Shown piece by piece: positions 5,503 through 10,365 of a stretch of 10,365 nt of DNA. Below the pieces are notes generated by a model. That model saw nothing but the letters and a program-made list of their open reading frames with translations, had not been told where the DNA came from and searched no databases. Source of the DNA: an uncultured Bacilli bacterium (GTDB taxonomy: Bacteria; Bacillota_I; Bacilli_A; RF39; UBA660); the NCBI GenBank assembly GCA_947628495.1, contig CANRAC010000026.1, forward strand, positions 1-10,365, written 5' to 3'. A program made the position numbers and the translations under genes. Position 1 is the first letter of the stretch, and each line of letters opens with the position of its first letter.

Positions 5503-6525
5503 ATGGAAAATATATTTGATTATCGTTTAGATCAATTAGAAGATTACTTTTTAAGCATTAATGAAAAAAAATTTAAAGCTACGCAAATCTATGATTGGTT
5601 ATATAAAAAGCAAGTTTTTGATTTTACGCAGATGACTAATTTAAAAAAAGATTTAATTACTAAGTTACAAGAAACATTTACTATTAATTCCTTAGAAATT
5701 ATCAAAAAGCAAACGGATAAAGACACGAAGAAATATCTTTTTAAATTAGCTGATGAAAATTTTGTGGAAAGTGTTTTAATGTATCATGATTACGGAGTTA
5801 GTATATGTGTGTCTAGTCAAGTTGGCTGTAATATGGGCTGTGCTTTTTGTGAAAGCGGGCGCTTGAAGAAAGTTCGAAATTTAAAAACGCATGAAATGGT
5901 TGAACAAATCTTATTAGTAACCCAAGATATAAAAGAGCGCATATCATCCGTTGTCATAATGGGGATTGGAGAACCCTTTGACAATTATGATAATGTAATA
6001 AATTTTATTAAAATAATTAATAATGATAAAGGTTTAGCTATTGGTGCTCGCCATATTACTGTATCTACTTGTGGTATTATTCCCAAAATTAAAATGCTTA
6101 TGGACGAACCGCTTCAAATAAATTTAGCAATTTCCTTACATGCTCCAAATAATGCCTTGCGTAGTAAATTAATGAAAATAAATAAAATTTATGATATTGA
6201 TAATTTAATTGTTACTTTAAAAGAATATATTAAAAAAACTAATAGACGAGTTACCATAGAATATGTTACACTTAATGGTGTTAATGATAGTAGAGAGTGT
6301 GCACTAGAATTAGCTCATTTATTAAAAGGAATGAATGCCTATGTTAATTTAATTCCTTATAATGAAACAAATAACTTAGGATTTAAAAAATCGTCAAAAC
6401 AAACAATTTTAGAATTTTATGACACTTTAAAGAAACAGAAAATTAATGTCACTATTAGGCGTGAATTTGGTTCTAAAATAGATGCAGCGTGTGGACAATT
6501 AAGAAGCAAAGAGGTGGATGCATGA
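5503..6525 (+). CDS. rlmN: dual-specificity 23S rRNA A2503 / tRNA A37 C2-methyltransferase (radical SAM)
   Basis: RlmN methylates C2 of A2503 in 23S rRNA, in the peptidyl-transferase centre, and of A37 in some tRNAs. I placed the start at the ATG at 5503 (MENIFDYRLDQ), which follows AGGAG at 5494-5498. A reading from TTG at 5461 would overlap the previous gene. The 340 residues fit the family. The radical-SAM cluster motif CNMGCAFC gives C109, C113 and C116, seven residues after C102 of CVSSQVG. MGIGEPFDNYDNV follows, then STCGI, ISLHAPN, and C330 in AACGQL, the methyl-carrying cysteine. The cluster is followed by ESGRLKKVRNL, the same length as the equivalent stretch in the B. subtilis enzyme. 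I see no reason to call it the resistance enzyme Cfr, given its place in the conserved operon. Its TGA overlaps the prpC start as ATGA. Confidence 0.96.
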   Translation: MENIFDYRLDQLEDYFLSINEKKFKATQIYDWLYKKQVFDFTQMTNLKKDLITKLQETFTINSLEIIKKQTDKDTKKYLFKLADENFVESVLMYHDYGVSICVSSQVGCNMGCAFCESGRLKKVRNLKTHEMVEQILLVTQDIKERISSVVIMGIGEPFDNYDNVINFIKIINNDKGLAIGARHITVSTCGIIPKIKMLMDEPLQINLAISLHAPNNALRSKLMKINKIYDIDNLIVTLKEYIKKTNRRVTIEYVTLNGVNDSRECALELAHLLKGMNAYVNLIPYNETNNLGFKKSSKQTILEFYDTLKKQKINVTIRREFGSKIDAACGQLRSKEVDA

Positions 6526-7271
6526 AAACATTTTATTTAACAGATGCGGGAAGAGTTCGAGATCATAATGAGGATAGTGTAACAATTTTAAAAAATATTA
6601 ATAATGAATATTTAATGATTGTGGCTGATGGAATGGGTGGTCATAGAGCGGGAGAAGTTGCTTCTTCTTTAGCTGTTACCCATTTAGGAAAAAGATTTAC
6701 AGAAATTGCTTCTTTAGGAAGTAAATTAGATGCTGTAAATTGGTTAAATGATAATATTAATGAAATTAATAAAGGTATAATTGATTACACTAAGCAATAT
6801 CCAGATACAACTGGAATGGGTACAACGTTAGTTGTGGCTTTATTAACGCAAGATTATTTAATATTTGGTAATATTGGAGATTCTCGTGGGTATGTTTTAA
6901 AAAATAATAAACTTCATAAAGTCACGAAAGAACATACTTTAGTTAATCTTTTAGTCAGTACTGGTGAGTTAAGTGAAGAAGAAGCTATCAATCATCCTAA
7001 AAAGAATGTCTTAATGAAGGCTTTAGGAGCTGCCGAATCTTGCGAACTAGATATTTTTGATGTTGATAAAGATATTGATGGTATTATGTTGTGTAGTGAC
7101 GGATTAACTAATATGCTAACTAAAGAACAAATTGAAAAAGTCTTAAATGATGAAGAATTAACTATAGAAGATAAAGTAAGAAAGCTAATTAGAAAGAGTA
7201 ATGCTAGGGGTGGCACCGATAATATAACAGTAGCGTTTTTATTGAAAGAAAGTGAGGATGCTGGTCTATGA
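6522..7271 (+). CDS. prpC: PP2C-family Ser/Thr protein phosphatase PrpC (Stp)
   Basis: PrpC is the metal-dependent phosphatase that reverses phosphorylation by the kinase encoded next to it. I chose the ATG at 6522, with AGGTGG at 6512-6517, which gives the usual 249 residues. An earlier in-frame start at 6489 would add eleven atypical residues and overlap rlmN by 37 bp. The PPM motifs are complete: TDAGRVRDHNEDS (7-19) with D18, VADGMGGHRAGE (34-45) with D36, TTGMGTTLVV (97-105), GNIGDSRGYV (117-126), CSDGLTN (191-197) with D193, and GGTDNITVAFL (230-240) with D233. These acidic residues hold the two manganese or magnesium ions. No membrane segment is present, so it acts in the cytoplasm. 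It overlaps rlmN and prkC by 4 bp each (ATGA), which suggests translational coupling that keeps phosphatase and kinase levels linked. Confidence 0.97.
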   Translation: MKTFYLTDAGRVRDHNEDSVTILKNINNEYLMIVADGMGGHRAGEVASSLAVTHLGKRFTEIASLGSKLDAVNWLNDNINEINKGIIDYTKQYPDTTGMGTTLVVALLTQDYLIFGNIGDSRGYVLKNNKLHKVTKEHTLVNLLVSTGELSEEEAINHPKKNVLMKALGAAESCELDIFDVDKDIDGIMLCSDGLTNMLTKEQIEKVLNDEELTIEDKVRKLIRKSNARGGTDNITVAFLLKESEDAGL

Positions 7272-9025
7272 TAATGAAAGGTCAGAAGATTAATGATCGT
7301 TATCAAATTATAAAAACTATTGGCGAAGGGGGCATGGCCAATGTTTATCTAGCATATGATACTATTTTAGATCGCAACGTAGCTGTTAAGGTGTTACGTG
7401 GTGATTTAGCTAATGACGAAAAATTTGTCCGCCGTTTTCAAAGAGAAGCCCTTTCGGCTAGTAGTTTATCCCATCCTAATATCGTGGAAGTTTATGATGT
7501 TGGTGAAGATAATGGCCAATATTATATAGTTATGGAATATATTGAAGGCAAACATTTAAAACAACTTTTGAAAAAGCGTGGTAACTTAACTATTACCGAA
7601 GTTATTGATATTATGCTACAAATTACTGATGGTATAGCAGTAGCCCATGATTCGTATATTATTCATCGAGATATCAAGCCGCAAAATATTATGATTTTAG
7701 AAAATGGGTTAGTTAAAATCACTGATTTTGGGATTGCTATGGCAATGAATGCCGCGCAACTTACCCAAACGAACTCGGTAATGGGATCAGTCCATTACTT
7801 ACCTCCTGAGCAGGCAAGTGGATCAGGTTCTACTTTACAAAGTGATATCTATTCAATGGGAATTTTAATGTATGAGCTTTTGTGTGGTCATTTACCTTAT
7901 AGAGGCGATAATGCGGTTGAAATTGCTTTAAAACATTTAAAAGAGCCCTTACCCTCAATTCGAGAGTATTTGCCCAACCTTCCGCAGAGTGTGGAAAATG
8001 TCATTTTAAAAGCTACTGCTAAGAATCCTAAAAATCGTTATGCTGATGCTAGAGAAATGCATGAAGATTTAAAAACAGTTATGGACGATTCTCGTGTAGA
8101 TGAGCCAAGATATGTTTATCCTTATCCCGAGGATGGCTTAGAAGACGCGGAAGTTACAAAAGATTTACAAGTCAAAGAAGAGCCAGAAGAAGAGGAAGAA
8201 GTTGTGGCTAAACAAATTACTAAAGATGATTTGAAAAAACAAAATAAACTTTTAATTATTTTAGGTTCTATTTTTGCCGGATTAGTTATTATTACCACAA
8301 CTATTGTTTTAATATTGCCAATATTAACGGGTGGTAAAGAAGTAACCGTTCCTGATGTAGCAGGAATGAGTGTCAAAAAAGCTATTAAAACTTTACAAGA
8401 TAAAGGTTTTAAAATAGCTGATGATCAAAAAGAAACTGCTTCGGATGATATAGAAGAAGGCAAAGTTGTTAAAACTAATCCAGCTAGTGGATCAAAAAAA
8501 ATTAAAGGTAAAGAAGTAACTTTATATGTTTCCACTGGTAGCAATCAAATTACAGTTGAAGATTATACCGGCCAAAATTATATTGAAGTTAAAGCAAAAT
8601 TGGAAGTTCAAAATATTTATGTTGTCGTTGAAAAGAAAGATGTGGAAAGTTCTAATGAAATAACCGATACGCAAATTATTGGTCAATCTGTTGAAGCTGG
8701 TAAGAAATTGAAGCCAAAAGATACAATTACTTTATATATTCCTAATATAACAACTAAATATCCCGATTTTTCTCGAGGATATAGTGTAGAAGCTGTTCAA
8801 AATTGGTGTAATACTTATGGCATAACTTTAAATATTGAATATATTGAAACATCTGATTATGCGCCAGGGACAATTTATTATCAAAGTAAAACAGTAGGTT
8901 ATACTGTATCAGCGGGCTCTACACTAAATATTAAAGTGGCAACAGCTAAAGAAAATGAAACGGCCGGTAATGATGTAAGTGTTCCAGATGAAGAAAATGT
9001 TTGTGAAACTACAGGATTATGCTAA
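7268..9025 (+). CDS. prkC: membrane Ser/Thr protein kinase with PASTA domains, PrkC/PknB family
   Basis: PrkC is the eukaryotic-type kinase that responds to muropeptides or lipid II and phosphorylates targets in translation, the cell wall and metabolism. The kinase domain (about 11-270) has GEGGMANVYLAY (19-30), K41 in VAVKVL, E60, HRDIKPQN (133-140) with D135, DFG (153-155), a Thr/Ser-containing activation loop (TQTNS, 166-170), GSVHYLPPEQ (173-182) and SDIYSMGILMYEL. A juxtamembrane stretch follows that is very acidic near 305-312, then one membrane segment (about 328-353) and three PASTA repeats outside (about 357-424, 427-495 and 498-559), the first opening VTVPDVAGMS. The 585-residue length is typical. 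The last residues hold two cysteines (C579, C585), which is odd for the outside of a Gram-positive cell. The ATG at 7268 overlaps prpC by 4 bp, with GAGG at 7254-7257. Confidence 0.97.
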   Translation: MIMKGQKINDRYQIIKTIGEGGMANVYLAYDTILDRNVAVKVLRGDLANDEKFVRRFQREALSASSLSHPNIVEVYDVGEDNGQYYIVMEYIEGKHLKQLLKKRGNLTITEVIDIMLQITDGIAVAHDSYIIHRDIKPQNIMILENGLVKITDFGIAMAMNAAQLTQTNSVMGSVHYLPPEQASGSGSTLQSDIYSMGILMYELLCGHLPYRGDNAVEIALKHLKEPLPSIREYLPNLPQSVENVILKATAKNPKNRYADAREMHEDLKTVMDDSRVDEPRYVYPYPEDGLEDAEVTKDLQVKEEPEEEEEVVAKQITKDDLKKQNKLLIILGSIFAGLVIITTTIVLILPILTGGKEVTVPDVAGMSVKKAIKTLQDKGFKIADDQKETASDDIEEGKVVKTNPASGSKKIKGKEVTLYVSTGSNQITVEDYTGQNYIEVKAKLEVQNIYVVVEKKDVESSNEITDTQIIGQSVEAGKKLKPKDTITLYIPNITTKYPDFSRGYSVEAVQNWCNTYGITLNIEYIETSDYAPGTIYYQSKTVGYTVSAGSTLNIKVATAKENETAGNDVSVPDEENVCETTGLC

Positions 9026-9852
9026 TGAAGGGAAAAATTATTAAAATAATTAGTAATCTTTATACAGTTCAAGCTAATGGTAAAGAATATGAATGTCGAG
9101 CCAGGGGAAAATTTCGCAATGACAAAATTACCCCTTTAGTTGGGGATAATTGTCATATTGATCCAGAAAATAATTATATTTTAGAAATTGAAAAAAGAAC
9201 GAATAGCTTAGAACGTCCAGCGGTAGCTAATGTAGATTATGCGGTAATTTTAACAAGTGTTGTAAAACCAACTTTATCATTAAATTTAATAGATAAAATG
9301 CTGAGCATTATTATACTTAATAAAATTAAACCAATTATATGTTTTTCTAAGTTAGACTTAGCAACTAGCCAGGAAAAAAAGACAATAAAAAAATTAAGTA
9401 AATATTATCGTAAGTTGGGTATTTTGGTGATTAGTAATAAACAAGTTGGCAAATTAAAAAAAATATTAAAGGAAAGTGTCGCGGTTTTTACTGGGCAAAC
9501 AGGAGCTGGTAAATCGACATTACTCAATAAAATTGATAAATCATTAAAACTTAAAACTGGGGAAATATCTGAAGCTCTAGGGAGAGGTAAACATACAACC
9601 CGTCATGTAGAATTATTTGCCGTAGCTGGTTGTTATTTAGTAGATACTCCTGGTTTTTCGGCTCTTGATCTTAATGACTTTTCTAAAGAAGAAATAAAAT
9701 CTTCTTTCCCAGAGTTTTCATTATATCAATGCCAATTTCCTAATTGTATGCACGTTAATGAAAAAAAGTGTGCAGTAAAAGAGGCAGTTGCCCAAAATAA
9801 AATTTTAAAATCACGTTACGATAATTATAAAAGTTTTATTAGTGAGAAGTGA
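9025..9852 (+). CDS. rsgA: ribosome small-subunit-dependent GTPase A
   Basis: RsgA (CpgA/YloQ in Bacillus) is a circularly permuted GTPase that checks late 30S assembly and leaves on GTP hydrolysis. The start is the ATG at 9025, which overlaps the prkC stop as TAATG with AGG nine bases upstream. An ATG two codons earlier would leave only three bases after that site. The 275-residue product has an N-terminal OB-like beta domain (1-65), then the motifs in permuted order: G4 FSKLDLA (107-113), G1 GQTGAGKS (157-164), the switch GRGKHTTRHVELF (186-198) and G3 VDTPGFS (206-212). The zinc site is C236, C241, H243 and C249 in CQFPNCMH and KKCAVKEAV. All expected elements are intact. Its B. subtilis homologue is a reported PrkC substrate, which fits the gene order. 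Confidence 0.97.
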   Translation: MKGKIIKIISNLYTVQANGKEYECRARGKFRNDKITPLVGDNCHIDPENNYILEIEKRTNSLERPAVANVDYAVILTSVVKPTLSLNLIDKMLSIIILNKIKPIICFSKLDLATSQEKKTIKKLSKYYRKLGILVISNKQVGKLKKILKESVAVFTGQTGAGKSTLLNKIDKSLKLKTGEISEALGRGKHTTRHVELFAVAGCYLVDTPGFSALDLNDFSKEEIKSSFPEFSLYQCQFPNCMHVNEKKCAVKEAVAQNKILKSRYDNYKSFISEK

Positions 9853-9856
9853 GAAT

Positions 9857-10365
9857 ATGCAAGTATCAGTATCATTTTTAAAAAGAAAAGATAATTTAAA
9901 GGAAACTTTAAAAAAAATAGAACGAACAAATTGTGATTATATTCATGTTGATGTCATGGATGGTCTTTTCGTTATGGAAAAAACTGAAAATCTCTGTCCT
10001 TATTTGCAAAACATATCAAAAAAATTAGATGTGCATCTTATGTGTGCCCATCCTTTAGATTATATTAATGAGTATAAAAATTTACCTACCGAATACATTA
10101 CAATTCAAGCTGAAATAACCGATAATCTTAATGATTTAATTAATATTATTAAAAAAGAAAATATAAAAGTTGGCCTTGCTATTAATCCAGATACGCCAGT
10201 ATCTAAAATAGAACCATATTTAGCAAATATTGATCAAGTTTTAGTAATGAGTGTTATTCCTGGTAAAGGCGGGCAAGAGTTTAAAGAAACAGCAATATTA
10301 AAAGTCAAAGAGCTTGATAAATTAAGGAAAGAGAATAATTATCATTTTATCATTAATGTTGATGG
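9857..10365 (+). CDS. rpe: ribulose-phosphate 3-epimerase, 3' end outside window
   Basis: Rpe interconverts ribulose 5-phosphate and xylulose 5-phosphate in the pentose phosphate pathway. Only the first 169 codons are in the window, out of about 210-220 for the family. The metal-binding residues can be placed: H30 and D32 in HVDVMDG (30-36), H60 in DVHLM (58-62), and D169 in NVDG at the very edge. GLAINPDTPV (106-115) and VLVMSVIPGKGGQEF (128-142) are the phosphate-loop regions. The N-terminus reads QVSVSFLKRKDNL instead of the common PSILSADF, which I take as a lineage variant of the first strand. The ATG at 9857 lies 4 bp after rsgA with a weak AGTGAG site, so translation probably depends on the upstream gene. 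In Bacillus the order rsgA, rpe is the same, with thiN next. Confidence 0.95.
   Translation, partial: MQVSVSFLKRKDNLKETLKKIERTNCDYIHVDVMDGLFVMEKTENLCPYLQNISKKLDVHLMCAHPLDYINEYKNLPTEYITIQAEITDNLNDLINIIKKENIKVGLAINPDTPVSKIEPYLANIDQVLVMSVIPGKGGQEFKETAILKVKELDKLRKENNYHFIINVD

Noticed and set aside
5503..6525. Possible Cfr-type antibiotic resistance methyltransferase
   Set aside because: RlmN and Cfr share the radical-SAM motifs, but the operon position, length and N-terminal region fit the housekeeping RlmN.
6992..7306. Minus-strand ORF opposite prpC and prkC
   Set aside because: It is a shadow of the conserved PrpC reading frame, with low-complexity Ser/Leu/Ile sequence typical of antisense translation.
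8122..8376. Minus-strand ORF opposite the PrkC juxtamembrane region
   Set aside because: Its serine run is the antisense of the acidic Glu stretch of PrkC, so it is not a gene.

Overview
The window is strongly AT-rich DNA with purine-rich Shine-Dalgarno sequences and very tight gene spacing, as in the low-GC Bacillota (class Bacilli or a close relative). TGA is a real stop codon (ends of rlmN, prpC and rsgA) and tryptophan is encoded by TGG, so the standard bacterial code applies and not the mycoplasma code. The right half follows the order known from Bacillus subtilis (fmt, rsmB, rlmN, prpC, prkC, rsgA, rpe), with one difference described below. I cannot name the species. An uncultured, small-genome Bacilli lineage is a guess.

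Region 1 (start to about 2858, + strand) is the tail of an operon. It holds a 23S rRNA uracil-C5 methyltransferase that enters from beyond the left edge, a two-part protein with a C-terminal MmcQ/YjbR-like domain, an unrecognised four-pass membrane protein, and a small unrecognised soluble protein whose start overlaps the membrane gene. A compact hairpin with a T run (2902-2921) probably ends this transcript inside the 3' end of the convergent neighbour.

Region 2 (2887-3867) holds two standalone unknown genes in divergent orientation. The minus-strand gene encodes an 81-residue protein with a possible Zn-ribbon. The plus-strand gene encodes a 185-residue, probably helical protein and is followed by a terminator-like hairpin. 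Each has its own recognisable promoter in the 152-bp gap between them, which also contains a dyad over the minus-strand -35 box.

Region 3 (3897 to the right edge, + strand) is a continuous operon: fmt, an unknown single-pass membrane protein, rlmN, prpC, prkC, rsgA and a partial rpe. Gaps are at most 9 bp and three junctions overlap (ATGA, ATGA, TAATG). The operon joins translation initiation (Fmt), rRNA modification (RlmN) and 30S maturation (RsgA) to the PrpC/PrkC phosphatase-kinase pair that senses the cell envelope. The 218-residue membrane protein sits where B. subtilis has rsmB, and I think this is the most interesting point in the window.

I saw no tRNA, rRNA, CRISPR array, insertion sequence, phage gene, toxin-antitoxin pair or defence gene. 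Most of the window is ordinary housekeeping chromosome. Five proteins (271, 116, 81, 185 and 218 residues) are unrecognised, and I do not claim a new system from them.
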